64,000 nucleotides of DNA, from positions 373,501-437,500 of the forward strand of contig NZ_CP013251.1 in assembly GCF_001583435.1 (NCBI RefSeq), read 5' to 3'. Under the pieces are notes generated by a model. It was not told where the DNA came from. It made no database searches and saw only the letters and a program-made list of their open reading frames with translations. Positions within the stretch are counted from its first letter, which is position 1. Each line of letters starts with the position of its first letter. This document shows, piece by piece, positions 26,706 through 36,390 of the stretch. Position numbers and translations under genes: made by a program. Source of the DNA: Endozoicomonas montiporae CL-33. GTDB taxonomy: Bacteria > Pseudomonadota > Gammaproteobacteria > Pseudomonadales > Endozoicomonadaceae.

Positions 26706-27685
26706 TGCAACACTCTTCTTCGGGCAGTGCCAAACAGAAAAGGCTTCAATGGGTCGCTTTAACAAGTCTGATCGTAGTCATGCTGGCCTGTCATCAATTG
26801 TGGCAGGCATGGCCCACGCTGGTGTTAAAAAGTATCGAATGGCAACGCATCGTCAATAATCAGCTGGCTGACCTGCTGTATGATGCCAGGGAAAATCCGC
26901 TGGTTTCAGGTGGCTACCTGGCAGGCTTCAGCTTTTTGTATGGCATTCTTCATGCACTGGGGCCCGGGCACGGCAAAGTAATCGTGACCACTTATCTGGC
27001 AACTCAACCAGCCAAAGCAAAGGCAAGTCTTGTTCTTACCTTTGTTTCAGCGTTGTGTCAGGCCATGGTGGCTGTTGCACTGGTCAGTGTTCTGTTGTGG
27101 GGTTTGAGCGCCTCCACTCAGGATATTAACCGACATGCGCTGAATTTGATGACGTTGAGCAGTGGTTTGATTATTGTCCTTGGCGTCATGATCTGCTGGC
27201 GGGTATTCAGATCACTGCTCTTCAAAAAAGCCCCCCGAAAAGCAGCATGCGACAGCCACCATCAGGAGCATGATCACTCATGTGGCTGTGGGCATCAGCA
27301 TGTAGTGTCACCGGAAGCCATTAATCAAGCCTCCTCATTGCGTGAATATATTGGTGTGATTTTGAGCATCGGCTTACGTCCCTGCACCGGTGCGATCATG
27401 GTGCTCTTCTTTGCAAACATGGTTGGGCTTTACTGGATGGGAGTCGTCAGTGCCCTGTTAATGTCTATGGGTACTGCTATCACCACATCGGCTCTGGCAC
27501 TGATGACGTTATCAGGCAAAAAGATTGTTCGTCGTTACCTGTCATCAAAACAGTCACACCAACAACGACGCTGGCAGTGGGCAGGATACGGTTTACAACT
27601 GCTGGGTGGCTCTATTCTGATTCTGTTGGGTTTGCTGTTGATCAACTCTCAAAGCACAGGCCTGTCACCTATGTTGATGACGTGA
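26702..27685 (+). CDS. NicO-family nickel/cobalt (or zinc) transporter
   Basis: AAGGAGGT before the ATG at 26702 supports this start over an in-frame one at 26648. The 327-residue protein has six or so membrane segments and the NicO signature ILHALGPGHGKVIVTTYLA, plus a second conserved region IGLRPCTGAIMVLFFAN. Between them a cytoplasmic or periplasmic loop is His/Cys-rich (CDSHHQEHDHSCGCGHQH), a probable metal-binding site. Family members export Ni/Co (RcnA) or import metals. The link to a DUF1007 protein and the nearby Zur-like site with a COG0523 GTPase hints at zinc rather than nickel, as inference. Confidence 0.85.
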   Translation: MMQHSSSGSAKQKRLQWVALTSLIVVMLACHQLWQAWPTLVLKSIEWQRIVNNQLADLLYDARENPLVSGGYLAGFSFLYGILHALGPGHGKVIVTTYLATQPAKAKASLVLTFVSALCQAMVAVALVSVLLWGLSASTQDINRHALNLMTLSSGLIIVLGVMICWRVFRSLLFKKAPRKAACDSHHQEHDHSCGCGHQHVVSPEAINQASSLREYIGVILSIGLRPCTGAIMVLFFANMVGLYWMGVVSALLMSMGTAITTSALALMTLSGKKIVRRYLSSKQSHQQRRWQWAGYGLQLLGGSILILLGLLLINSQSTGLSPMLMT

Positions 27686-27716
27686 GCTATTTTTCCATAA
27701 GACCATCAAAAATAGC

Positions 27717-27757
27717 AGGGAGGAGTCAGTTATTTTAAATGACTCCTTCCCTTTTTC
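27717..27757 (+). terminator. Intrinsic terminator after the NicO gene
   Basis: AGGGAGGAGTCA pairs with TGACTCCTTCCCT across an 11-nt loop (one bulged T), followed by a T-run. It lies between convergent genes and overlaps the stop codon of the COG0523 gene. Confidence 0.8.
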
Positions 27758-28724
27758 ATTTAGACAAATTATCCAGTAAAAACTGCTCTACCTCGTCCCA
27801 CGGCAAGGGTTTGTCATTGATGATTTCAATACGACTGTCATCACATTCATCCAGCTCCAAAACCGACACCAAACCATTCTGGGCATTAAACGCTTTTGGT
27901 CCGGTATCGGTTTTCACCACGGCTTTGAATCTATCGGCATTCAAACCATTACACATTTGGAACAGAGCATGAAAAGAAAATTCAGTGCTTCCGCTGAATA
28001 GCCAGCCACAGCTGACATGTCCCTGCCCTTTGTTTTCCTTACGAACAAAACGTTGTCCGGGTTCGAGAACCAGAGAGGCTGTATCTGGCATGTCGTGGTG
28101 ATGAGGGTGAGCACTGGACGCACTGATTTCATGGGATTTTCTCGGCAAGCTCAGCCACTCTACATCAAGGGCTCCCTGACTGACCCAGGCAGACTTTGCT
28201 TCCTGAGGGCAGAAATCTTCGAATCGCTGCCGGTCTTCTTCAGTGCAGAGGTCGGTTTTATTGGCAACCAGCACATCAGCGATGGCAACCTGACTTGTGA
28301 AGTTTTCGTTTTCCAGATAGCGATCGTCTTGAAGGTTTCTCGGATCAAGCAGGCAGATGCTGGCCTTCAGTTCAAGAATATCCTTGTAGTATTTTCCGGT
28401 TAAGGTTTCCAGAATCTGTTTTGGATGACCAAGACCGGTGGGTTCTACCAGAATGCGGTCGGGTTTGCTTCGGGCAATCAGCATATTCAAGCCAATCTGC
28501 ATGGGCAGGCCGGCAACGCAACACATGCAGCCACCGGGAACTTCCCGTACAACCGCACCCTTGCCCTTCATCATGGCACCATCAATACCAATTTCGCCAA
28601 ACTCATTGACCAGAACCCCCCAGGTCTCATGCTCAGGCTTTTGTTTCAGAAGATGCAGAATTGCAGTGGTTTTACCTGCTCCAAGAAAGCCGGTAATGAG
28701 AGTGACGGGTATTTTCTTATCCAT
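27756..28724 (-). CDS. COG0523/CobW-type metallochaperone GTPase
   Basis: The 322-residue protein has the G3E GTPase elements: Walker A LITGFLGAGKTTAIL, the metal-binding GGCMCC motif (CxCC type), VEPTGLGHP, and NKTD (base recognition). A His-rich stretch SSAHPHHHDM lies before the C-terminal CobW_C domain. Members insert or traffic zinc, cobalt or other metals; the ones behind Zur sites (ZigA/YeiR-like) act in zinc starvation. A Zur-like palindrome lies 16 bp upstream of its ATG, supporting a zinc role. It converges with the NicO gene. Confidence 0.85.
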   Translation of the reverse strand: MDKKIPVTLITGFLGAGKTTAILHLLKQKPEHETWGVLVNEFGEIGIDGAMMKGKGAVVREVPGGCMCCVAGLPMQIGLNMLIARSKPDRILVEPTGLGHPKQILETLTGKYYKDILELKASICLLDPRNLQDDRYLENENFTSQVAIADVLVANKTDLCTEEDRQRFEDFCPQEAKSAWVSQGALDVEWLSLPRKSHEISASSAHPHHHDMPDTASLVLEPGQRFVRKENKGQGHVSCGWLFSGSTEFSFHALFQMCNGLNADRFKAVVKTDTGPKAFNAQNGLVSVLELDECDDSRIEIINDKPLPWDEVEQFLLDNLSK

Positions 28725-28740
28725 GTTTACATTACTTTAA

Positions 28741-28757
28741 ATGTTATAATATAACAT
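28741..28757. promoter_or_regulatory. Zur-like operator
   Basis: ATGTTATAATATAACAT is a perfect 17-bp palindrome around a central A and matches the TGTTATATTATAACA-type core of gammaproteobacterial Zur boxes. It sits just upstream of the COG0523 gene start at 28724, where binding would block transcription when zinc is plentiful. Confidence 0.7.
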
Positions 28758-28878
28758 TGGTTGGCAGTCAGAAGAACAACTCCCTCCGTCTGGATCAGGA
28801 AAATCTGCAAACGAGTGAAGGAATGGTCGTAATGGGCAAATGTGATTGGTAACTTAATGGTTACCCTTTAATTCTTAG

Positions 28879-30153
28879 TTACTCCATATACGCCATAGGG
28901 TTCCGAGGATGCTGCGTCCAGTTCAGATACGGTTTTCCGGTATCCTGCTTCACCATGGTAATGCAATCTTCAACCGGGCAAACAATCTGGCAAAGATTGC
29001 AACCAACACATTTTTCATCAATGACTTCGAAGCGCCTTGACGTCTGACTTTCTGGAATCATGGCAATCGCCTGATGGGATGTGTCTTCACAGGCGGCATA
29101 GCACCTGCCACATTCAATGCAGGATGACGGGTCTATATGGGCCAGTGTCTTGTAGTTCAGGTCGAGGTATTTCCAGTCGGTGAGTTGCGGTACGGCTGCA
29201 CCACGAAAGGCATTGAGGTTTTGATAACCTTTACTGTCCATCCAGCGTGACAGGCCATCGATCATATCCTCGACAATTTTGAAGCCATAAAGCATGGCAG
29301 CCGTACACACCTGAACATTTCCGGCGCCAAGGGCAATAAATTCAGCAGCATCCTTCCAGTTACCGATGCCGCCAATGGCTGAAACCGGCAGGTCTGAGGT
29401 GTCCGGATTGCGGGAAATCTGCCCCACCATGTTCAGGGCGATCGGCTTCACTGCAGAACCGCAATAACCACCACTGGTGAACTGACCGCCAACGTCAGGG
29501 TAACCGGTCATTGTGTCGAGATTAATGCCGGTAATGGAATTAATGGTGTTAATCAGGGAAACAGCATCGGCACCTGCGCTTTGAGCAGCCATGGCAGGAA
29601 GCAAGATGTTGGTAATGTTGGGAGTCAGCTTTACGATGACTGGCAAGGATGTGTGCTGTTTACACCAACGAGTCACCATTTCAATGTATTCCGGCACCTG
29701 ACCAACCGCCGCGCCCATTCCTCTTTCCGGCATGCCATGTGGGCAACCAAAGTTGAGTTCCACACCATCGCAGCCCGTCTGTTCAACCTGTTGAAGAATA
29801 CGTTTCCAGCTGTCTTCTTCGCAGGGCACCATTAACGAGACAACCAGTGCCCGGTCAGGCCAGTCCTTTTTGGTTTGATAAATTTCTTCCAGGTTAACCG
29901 CCAGAGGTCGGTCAGTGATTAATTCAATGTTATTGATTCCCAGCACCTTGCCGCTATTGTCACGATGCACTGAATAACGCGAACAGACATTGACCGGTTC
30001 CGGATCTTCCCCAAGGGTTTTCCAGACAACGCCGCCCCAGCCTGCTTCGAATGCTCTGTAAACGTTGTAGGCTTTATCGGTTGGTGGCGCGGAGGCCAGC
30101 CAGAAAGGGTTAGGGGAAGAGATACCAACAAAGTTACTGCTTAAATCTGCCAT
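28879..30153 (-). CDS. preA: NAD-dependent dihydropyrimidine dehydrogenase, catalytic subunit PreA
   Basis: The 424-residue protein has the dihydroorotate-dehydrogenase-like barrel with FMN-site segments (NPFWLASAPPTDKAYN, VELNFGCPHGMPERGMG, VIVKLTPN, VSAIGGIGNWKDA, GAGNVQVCTAAM) and a C-terminal ferredoxin domain with two 4Fe-4S motifs (CIECGRCYAAC and CVGCNLCQIVCPVEDC). The catalytic Cys is in NFGCPHGM. It reduces uracil and thymine with NADH, together with PreT encoded 4 bp upstream. Length is that of E. coli PreA (411). Confidence 0.95.
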   Translation of the reverse strand: MADLSSNFVGISSPNPFWLASAPPTDKAYNVYRAFEAGWGGVVWKTLGEDPEPVNVCSRYSVHRDNSGKVLGINNIELITDRPLAVNLEEIYQTKKDWPDRALVVSLMVPCEEDSWKRILQQVEQTGCDGVELNFGCPHGMPERGMGAAVGQVPEYIEMVTRWCKQHTSLPVIVKLTPNITNILLPAMAAQSAGADAVSLINTINSITGINLDTMTGYPDVGGQFTSGGYCGSAVKPIALNMVGQISRNPDTSDLPVSAIGGIGNWKDAAEFIALGAGNVQVCTAAMLYGFKIVEDMIDGLSRWMDSKGYQNLNAFRGAAVPQLTDWKYLDLNYKTLAHIDPSSCIECGRCYAACEDTSHQAIAMIPESQTSRRFEVIDEKCVGCNLCQIVCPVEDCITMVKQDTGKPYLNWTQHPRNPMAYME

Positions 30154-30157
30154 GTTG

Positions 30158-31522
30158 TTAACCTCTTTCGTCGTTTAAAAAGCGATCTATTGCAAGGGCA
30201 GCCTGCTTGCCATGCTCGACAGCCTGAACCGTGAGATTATCTCCCTGCAAGATGCAGTCGCCTCCGGCCCAGACATTATCCAGTGATGTCTTGAAGTTCA
30301 TGTCTGTGGCAATGCGACCGGCTTCTATAGCGGGTGGTTCAGAGCACTGTGCAAAACAGTCTTCCAGTAAATGCTGGCCTATGGCTTTGTATAATGTGTC
30401 AGCGGGTAGGTGGAAATGTTCTTCGGTGTCTTTCAATAAACCATTGTCGTTAATCTGGGTGCGGGTGAAAGTAACTGCCTTTAAGTGGCCCTCAACGGTT
30501 TCAATGGATGAAAGCCTTGCCCAGTGGATGATTCGAATGCCGTTGTCCCGGGCAAATGCCTGCTCATGATCGGTTGCTGACATGTCTTCGGCTCCGCGTC
30601 GATAAACCAGTGTAACTTCATCAGCCCCCAGACGTTTACTCTGGCAGGCGATATCAATAGCAGTGTTACCCCCGCCAATTACAATTACCCGTCTGCCCAC
30701 AGGCAACGTGTTTAGCTGACGTGTTTGCCGCAAACGGTCAATGGCTTTAATGGCATCTTCAACGCCCTGACAATGTTCACCAGATAAACCAAGAGAGTTA
30801 CTGCCCCCCAGCCCGGGAGCCAGGAATACGGCATTGAACGTTTCTCGTAAGGTATCAAGACTCATATCCTTCCCCAGTCGTTTTTCATACTGTGGGTGAA
30901 TGCCTCCAAGACCAAGAACAAACTCGATTTCCTTCTGGGCATAATCCTCAACCAGTTTGTAAGCGGCGATACCGTATTCATTTAACCCGCCAGAATGAGG
31001 TTTTGCATCGTAAAGTGTCACATCATGGCCAAAGCGGGAAAGTCGGTGAGCACACGCCAGTCCAGCCGGACCGGCACCCACTACTGCGACGGATTTGCCC
31101 GTTGAGGCTTTACGGGTGAATGGATGATGGTTTTCAGAGCGGTTATCAATGGCAAATCGTTGCAGGAGACCAATGGCGACAGGTAAACACTCCGGTTCTT
31201 TATTACGAACACAGGCTTGCTCACAGAGGATTTCAGTGGGGCAAACCCGTGCGCAGCTGCCACCAAGAATATTGGCATCCAGAATCGTCTGTGCGGCACC
31301 GTCAATATTATGGGTGGCAATTCGATGAATAAAGGACGGTACATTAATATGCGTCGGGCAAGCTGTAATGCAGGGAGCCGCTTCACAATAAAGGCAGCGA
31401 TCAGAAGCCATTCGGGCTTCATGCCAACTCAGGGGCGGATGGATATCAGCAAAGTTGTCACGGTATTCGTCAACCTTCAGGCGACCACTGTGAATATCGG
31501 GTTTATACATGACTGTTTTCAT
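30158..31522 (-). CDS. preT: NAD-dependent dihydropyrimidine dehydrogenase, flavin subunit PreT
   Basis: The protein has an N-terminal iron-sulphur segment (CLYCEAAPCITACPTHINVP, then GGSCARVCPTEILCEQAC), an FAD site VAVVGAGPAGLACAHRLSRF and an NAD(P) site VIVIGGGNTAIDIAC, as in PreT and glutamate synthase small subunits. It passes electrons from NADH to PreA, whose gene follows after 4 bp. The ATG at 31522 was chosen; an in-frame GTG at 31546 is also possible and neither has a strong ribosome site. Confidence 0.93.
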   Translation of the reverse strand: MKTVMYKPDIHSGRLKVDEYRDNFADIHPPLSWHEARMASDRCLYCEAAPCITACPTHINVPSFIHRIATHNIDGAAQTILDANILGGSCARVCPTEILCEQACVRNKEPECLPVAIGLLQRFAIDNRSENHHPFTRKASTGKSVAVVGAGPAGLACAHRLSRFGHDVTLYDAKPHSGGLNEYGIAAYKLVEDYAQKEIEFVLGLGGIHPQYEKRLGKDMSLDTLRETFNAVFLAPGLGGSNSLGLSGEHCQGVEDAIKAIDRLRQTRQLNTLPVGRRVIVIGGGNTAIDIACQSKRLGADEVTLVYRRGAEDMSATDHEQAFARDNGIRIIHWARLSSIETVEGHLKAVTFTRTQINDNGLLKDTEEHFHLPADTLYKAIGQHLLEDCFAQCSEPPAIEAGRIATDMNFKTSLDNVWAGGDCILQGDNLTVQAVEHGKQAALAIDRFLNDERG

Positions 31523-31546
31523 CAGATGAGGAGTGACTGAGCCCAC

Positions 31547-31982
31547 TCCGGTTGGCCTGTTTCAGCATAGCAGTCTGGTCGTTCAGGCTTCCCGTGAGCA
31601 GAGCCATTTGAGGGATTCGATGAATTATGGTTTATGTGACAAATCTCTGAAAAATGAACGTCCTTATAGGGAATTGCCCATTCTATTCTAGTTAATTACC
31701 ACTTTTCGCAAAAATCACATAAGATGTGCGATCCAATGGAAACATTAGACGTTGGTCTAAGTTTTCAGCCGTTATTTATGGAGCGAATTCGGTTGATAAA
31801 AAGAGCCATGGTAGTACACCAGGCGCATACTGAGAGCTGCTATGTTGGCTGACGCCTGCTTTCCAGTTGCGATATAAACGACAGTAGGAGGCTGCCCGAG
31901 AATAGACTGTATTCTCGGACAGCGTACTGCTCATTCGATCACACTCCCTGATCATGTCTTTGATAATAACCAGGTGACCGAT
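31547..31982. promoter_or_regulatory. Long divergent gap between preT and pntA with hairpins
   Basis: This 430-bp stretch has no convincing gene. It holds a strong inverted repeat at 31891-31923 (GCTGCCCGAGAATA pairing with TATTCTCGGACAGC, one mismatch, 5-nt loop) about 60 bp before pntA, and a small palindrome TTAGAC-GTTG-GTCTAA near 31746-31761 that could be an operator. AGGTGA precedes the pntA ATG. Confidence 0.4.
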
Positions 31983-33530
31983 ATGCGAATAGGGATCCCT
32001 GAAGAGATTCAGGAAAATGAAAACCGAGTGGCGGCGACTCCCGACACCGTCAAGAAGTTAATCAAGCTCGGTTACGACATCGTCATTGAAGCCGGAGCTG
32101 GTGAAAAAGCCAGCTTTGACGATGCAGCTTTTACAGAAGCTGGCGCTGACATTGCCGAGCGCAGCTCGGTTTGGGCTTCCGATATCGTTATGAAGGTCAA
32201 TGCACCGACGGATGATGAGATTGCCCTGCTCAAAGATGGCGCTACTCTTGCCAGCTTTATCTGGCCCGGCCAGAACGAACCCCTCATGAATAAGCTCGGT
32301 CAGCGCACTATTAATGTGCTGGCTCTGGACAGCGTACCTCGTCTGTCGCGCTCCCAATCCCTTGATGCCCTTAGCTCCATGGCCAATATCGGTGGCTATC
32401 GGGCGGTGGTAGAAGCTTCCCATCATTTTGGCCGTTTCTTTAATGGTCAGATTACGGCAGCCGGTAAAATTCCACCTGCGAAAGTGTTGGTGATTGGTGC
32501 CGGTGTTGCTGGTCTGGCTGCACTGGGCGCTGCTGGCAGTATGGGTGCCATTGTTCGTGCATTCGACACCCGCCCCGAAGTGAAGGAGCAGGTTGAAAGC
32601 ATGGGGGCGGAATTCCTTGAGCTTGACCTTTTATTGAGCGAGGAAGAAGAACAGGATTCTTCTGACGGTTATGCCAAGGAAATGAGTCAGGCATTTATTG
32701 ATGCTGAAATGGCACTGTTTATGGAGCAGGCCAAAGACGTTGATATCATTATCACGACGGCTCTGATTCCCGGCCGCCCTGCCCCCAAACTGATCACCGA
32801 AGACATGGTTAAAGCCATGAAGCCGGGCAGTGTGGTTGTTGACCTTGCGGCACAAACCGGTGGCAACTGTGAATGCACTGAAAAAGACCGGGCGGTTGTT
32901 AAACACGGGGTGACGGTGATTGGCTTTACCGACATGCCCAGCCGTTTGCCCACCCAGTCTTCCCAGCTTTACGGCACTAACCTTGTTAACATGCTGAAGC
33001 TGATGACACCGGAAAAAGATGGCAATCTGGTTATCGATTTCGATGATGAGGTGGTGAGAGGTCTGACCGTTATCAAGGAAGGGAATATTACCTGGCCTCC
33101 GCCCCCCGTGAAGGTCAGTGCAGCACCTGCCGCCAAACCCGAGCCTGTTGCAACGCCCGACGTTAAAGAAGAAAAAAACAGCCGTCCATGGCTGAAACCT
33201 GCTCTGTTGGCAGCGGGTGCAGCCCTGTTTGCCTGGTTCGCAAACTCTGCACCAGCCAGTTTTCTTGAGCACTTTACCGTGTTTGTTCTGTCGTCCATTG
33301 TCGGCTATTACGTGATCTGGAATGTGACTTCAGCACTGCACACTCCTCTGATGAGTGTGACCAATGCCATCAGCGGCATTATTGTTGTGGGGGCGCTGGT
33401 ACAGATGGGCAGTGACAGTCCTATTGTACTGGCACTGTCGGGTATTGCGCTGGTGGTCGCCATGATCAATATCGTTGGTGGTTTTGCCGTGACCCAGCGC
33501 ATGCTGAAAATGTTCATCAGGGACCAGTAA
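31983..33530 (+). CDS. pntA: Proton-translocating NAD(P) transhydrogenase subunit alpha
   Basis: The 515-residue protein starts [20 protein letters not shown], the usual PntA start; the ATG at 31983 has AGGTGA 5 bp before it and is preferred to the GTG at 31974. It has the NAD-binding domain I ([20 protein letters not shown], then [18 protein letters not shown]) and C-terminal membrane helices (about residues 405-510) after a proline/alanine linker. With PntB it uses the proton gradient to reduce NADP with NADH in the inner membrane. This is the E. coli-type fused alpha chain. Confidence 0.97.
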   Translation: MRIGIPEEIQENENRVAATPDTVKKLIKLGYDIVIEAGAGEKASFDDAAFTEAGADIAERSSVWASDIVMKVNAPTDDEIALLKDGATLASFIWPGQNEPLMNKLGQRTINVLALDSVPRLSRSQSLDALSSMANIGGYRAVVEASHHFGRFFNGQITAAGKIPPAKVLVIGAGVAGLAALGAAGSMGAIVRAFDTRPEVKEQVESMGAEFLELDLLLSEEEEQDSSDGYAKEMSQAFIDAEMALFMEQAKDVDIIITTALIPGRPAPKLITEDMVKAMKPGSVVVDLAAQTGGNCECTEKDRAVVKHGVTVIGFTDMPSRLPTQSSQLYGTNLVNMLKLMTPEKDGNLVIDFDDEVVRGLTVIKEGNITWPPPPVKVSAAPAAKPEPVATPDVKEEKNSRPWLKPALLAAGAALFAWFANSAPASFLEHFTVFVLSSIVGYYVIWNVTSALHTPLMSVTNAISGIIVVGALVQMGSDSPIVLALSGIALVVAMINIVGGFAVTQRMLKMFIRDQ

Positions 33531-33543
33531 GGAGTGAGTGGAA

Positions 33544-34938
33544 ATGTCTGAAGGATTACTTGTATCTGCTTATCTGGTAGCAGCCCTGCTGTTTGTGATG
33601 AGCCTTGCCGGTCTCAGTCGTCAGGAAAGTGCCAGAAATGGCAGCCTTTACGGTATGGTCGGTATGGCTGTTGCAGTATTGGCGACTCTTGCCCATGCGC
33701 ATGTCACCGGTATTACTCTGGTCACTGTGTTGATGATTGCTGGCGCGGGTATTGGTTTGTACCTGGCGAAAAAAGTGGAAATGACCGAAATGCCTCAGCT
33801 GGTAGCCATCCTGAACGGGTTTGGTGGTCTGGCTGCGGTGCTGATTGGTTTTTCCAGTGCTATTGAAGGTATGAATGAGCCGGTTGTTGCAAGTCTGTTG
33901 CCGTCTTCTGAAGCGCTGGTACACGACATTCAAATAGCATTTGGAGTCATTATCGGTGCGATTACCTTCAGTGGTTCAGTGGTAGCCTGCCTGAAGCTGC
34001 ATGGCAAAATCTCCAGTCGTCCGGCGTCTTTGCCTGGTGGGCACTGGAGCAACCTTGCCATTATTGGTTTTGCGGTACTGATGGCTGTGGTGTATGTGCA
34101 GCAGAACAGTCTGCTGGCTCTGTTGCTGATGACAGCCTTCGCGTTTGGTTTTGGTATCACTCTGGTGATGGGCATCGGTGGTGCCGATATGCCTGTGGTG
34201 GTGTCCATGCTGAATGCCTATTCGGGTATTGCTGCTGCCGCTACCGGTTTCATGCTGGGTAACAACCTGCTGATCATTACCGGTGCCATGGTAGGATCTT
34301 CCGGTGCCATTCTGTCTTACCTGATGTGTGCTGCCATGAATCGCTCATTTGTCTCTGTGATTCTGGGTGGTTTTGGCGCTGAAGAAGGCGCGATGGCTGA
34401 AGGCGGTGAACAGGGAGAGCATACAGAAGTGCATGTGGAAGACGTGGCAGAGATGCTGAAGAATGCTTCCAGTGTCATTATTACGCCCGGTTACGGTATG
34501 GCGGTGGCTCAGGCGCAGCACCCGTTGCGTGAGCTGGTGACCAAGCTACGTGCCCAGAACATTCAGGTTCGTTTTGGTATTCATCCGGTGGCAGGGCGTT
34601 TGCCGGGTCATATGAATGTTCTTCTGGCAGAAGCCAAGGTGCCCTACGATATCGTCGAAGAAATGGATGAACTTAACGACGACTTCACCGATACCGACGT
34701 GGTTCTGGTCATTGGTGCAAACGACACCGTAAACCCGGCTGCGATGGAAGACCCTGGTAGTCCGATTGCCGGAATGCCGGTGTTGCGCGTATGGGAATCC
34801 GGTCAGGTGATAGTGTTCAAACGTTCCATGGCCACCGGTTATGCCGGTGTTCAGAATCCGCTGTTCTTCAAGGAAAATACCAGTATGTTGTTTGGCGATG
34901 CCAATGACAGTGTGCAGGGCATTTTGAAACAGTTCTGA
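33544..34938 (+). CDS. pntB: NAD(P) transhydrogenase subunit beta
   Basis: The 464-residue protein has about eight membrane segments and then the NADP-binding domain III ([73 protein letters not shown]), all standard for PntB. AAGGAG lies before the ATG at 33544; a GTG at 33538 is in frame but less likely. It starts 13 bp after pntA and forms one operon with it. Confidence 0.97.
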   Translation: MSEGLLVSAYLVAALLFVMSLAGLSRQESARNGSLYGMVGMAVAVLATLAHAHVTGITLVTVLMIAGAGIGLYLAKKVEMTEMPQLVAILNGFGGLAAVLIGFSSAIEGMNEPVVASLLPSSEALVHDIQIAFGVIIGAITFSGSVVACLKLHGKISSRPASLPGGHWSNLAIIGFAVLMAVVYVQQNSLLALLLMTAFAFGFGITLVMGIGGADMPVVVSMLNAYSGIAAAATGFMLGNNLLIITGAMVGSSGAILSYLMCAAMNRSFVSVILGGFGAEEGAMAEGGEQGEHTEVHVEDVAEMLKNASSVIITPGYGMAVAQAQHPLRELVTKLRAQNIQVRFGIHPVAGRLPGHMNVLLAEAKVPYDIVEEMDELNDDFTDTDVVLVIGANDTVNPAAMEDPGSPIAGMPVLRVWESGQVIVFKRSMATGYAGVQNPLFFKENTSMLFGDANDSVQGILKQF

Positions 34939-34997
34939 AATCATTGGACTTCACAGGAGTAGAAATCCACCTGCTCCTGTTTTACAGAAATGAACTA

Positions 34998-35017
34998 CCC
35001 CGAAGCAAGCTGCGGGG
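34998..35017. repeat. REP-like GC-rich palindrome
   Basis: CCCCGAAGCAAGCTGCGGGG is an inverted repeat with one mismatch around a 2-nt loop. When translated it gives the ELPRSKLRGI peptide that I remember recurring as spurious protein starts in several gammaproteobacterial genomes, so it is probably a dispersed repeat. It is in the gap between pntB and the ModA-like gene. Confidence 0.45.
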
Positions 35018-35108
35018 AATTAGACTCAAGGCTTCGCGATTAAAAAAACACATTATTGGATGTCGACTATACTGCTTCGCTCAATCTATCGATGAGCATA
35101 TAACTGTT

Positions 35109-36212
35109 ATGAATACGTTAATGTCGATTTTATTCAACTATCTGGAATGGGATTTCAAAAAGTATCTGGAATCTCTGCAGTCTAAAACACGACAATGCAA
35201 CTTTAAAAAAGCCTCATGCCCAACGTTTTTTGCTCTTGCCCTGATGTTTCTTAGTCCACTTGTTTTTTCGAGTTCGCTGAACCCGGGAAAGTTGACAATT
35301 GCGGTTGCATCCAACTTTTACCCGACGGCTGTTGAATTGAAAAAAATGTTTAATAAGCAACATCCGGAGGTTGACATTACGCTTGAGAAAGGTGCAAGTG
35401 GTGACTTGTTCGACCATATTGTGAAGGGCAAAGCGATTGACGTGTTTCTCAGCGCAGATGGAAACCACCCGGCTACGCTGGAGCGACTTGATAGAATAGA
35501 GCCAGGTTCACTGAAAACCTTCGCGTTTGGTCGGATTGCATTTTTACACAAGCTGGAAGAACAGCACGAAGATCATGGTCATGGTCATGGGGAAGAGACT
35601 ATATCGGTGAAAGAGTTGGGTGATTTTATCATTGAGAATAAAGATCCGGACATCTATATCCCGAATTCTCAGGGTTCTCCCTATGGCGAGAGAGTGGAGG
35701 CATTGCTTAAAGCTGCGGGGGTTTACTATTCCCTTAATGCAACGGAAAGACTCCAGATTGAAGACAGCTCTCATGATGTTTGGTTGAATAGCAAAAATAA
35801 AACAGAAGTATTTGCCTTGCTCCCAGCCTCATTAGTGTTTCATGGAGAAGATGATCACTCTAAGGATATACATGACGTAAAGCACCCTTACCCCGAAAAA
35901 GATCAGGTATCCCTGTTAGAAGACACTGAATTTCGGCATCTTAAGCAGCAGATGGTGATACTCAAAAATTCCACTAACAAACCGGCAGCTAAAGCCTTTA
36001 CAGAGTTTATGCTATCATCCGGCACCCAATCCTATATTGCAGATCATGGTTATTATCCGGCAAATCACTCTAACAAATGCAATCTGGTTAACAGTTCGGG
36101 CGCTGCTTCTTATTTTTCTTCTATCCCTTATCTTGGTGTTGGTATTCTGTCTGCTGTTATCTCCACAACCTTGCTGCCTGCCTGGACTAACAGAGGTTAT
36201 TGCCGTTTCTAA
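35109..36212 (+). CDS. ModA-like periplasmic molybdate/anion-binding protein
   Basis: The frame is open from 34944, but those first codons read through a REP-like repeat; ATG 35109 or 35121 is more likely. A hydrophobic stretch (FFALALMFLSPLVFSSS) about 40 residues in looks like a signal sequence with an unusually long N-region, so the true start may be internal. The mature part has the ModA pattern: LTIAVASNFYPTAVELKKMF, then VDITLEKGASGDLFDHIVKG, then FLSADGNHPATLERL, ending with FTEFMLSSGTQSYIADHGYY. Two His-rich insertions (HEDHGHGHGEE and HGEDDHSKDIHD) are odd for ModA and suggest a metal. No permease or ATPase gene is next to it. Confidence 0.75.
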   Translation: MNTLMSILFNYLEWDFKKYLESLQSKTRQCNFKKASCPTFFALALMFLSPLVFSSSLNPGKLTIAVASNFYPTAVELKKMFNKQHPEVDITLEKGASGDLFDHIVKGKAIDVFLSADGNHPATLERLDRIEPGSLKTFAFGRIAFLHKLEEQHEDHGHGHGEETISVKELGDFIIENKDPDIYIPNSQGSPYGERVEALLKAAGVYYSLNATERLQIEDSSHDVWLNSKNKTEVFALLPASLVFHGEDDHSKDIHDVKHPYPEKDQVSLLEDTEFRHLKQQMVILKNSTNKPAAKAFTEFMLSSGTQSYIADHGYYPANHSNKCNLVNSSGAASYFSSIPYLGVGILSAVISTTLLPAWTNRGYCRF

Positions 36213-36216
36213 GCTC

Positions 36217-36243
36217 TGCCAGGAGCCTGCTGGCACTTTTTTC
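36217..36243 (+). terminator. Intrinsic terminator after ModA-like gene
   Basis: TGCCAG and CTGGCA form a 6-bp stem with a 7-nt loop, followed by a run of six T residues. Confidence 0.75.
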
Positions 36244-36390
36244 TGAATAGACGCAAAAAAGAACTCTTTATGAATATCGGGCTGGAAAGGATGCTGGCCT
36301 ACATTCAGACCTCCCCGAACTCGAAGTCTTTCCTCTGTGCCTGTAAAATCCCGTTTCCAACAAATTAAGATCAAAAGTGATTAATTGATT

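Noticed and set aside
28801..28860. ATGGGCAAAT shared with spacer 1
   Set aside because: Only 10 bases match, which is expected by chance in 64 kb.
34944..35108. N-terminal extension of the ModA-like gene
   Set aside because: The upstream codons read through a REP-like repeat and have no family similarity; a downstream ATG is more likely.
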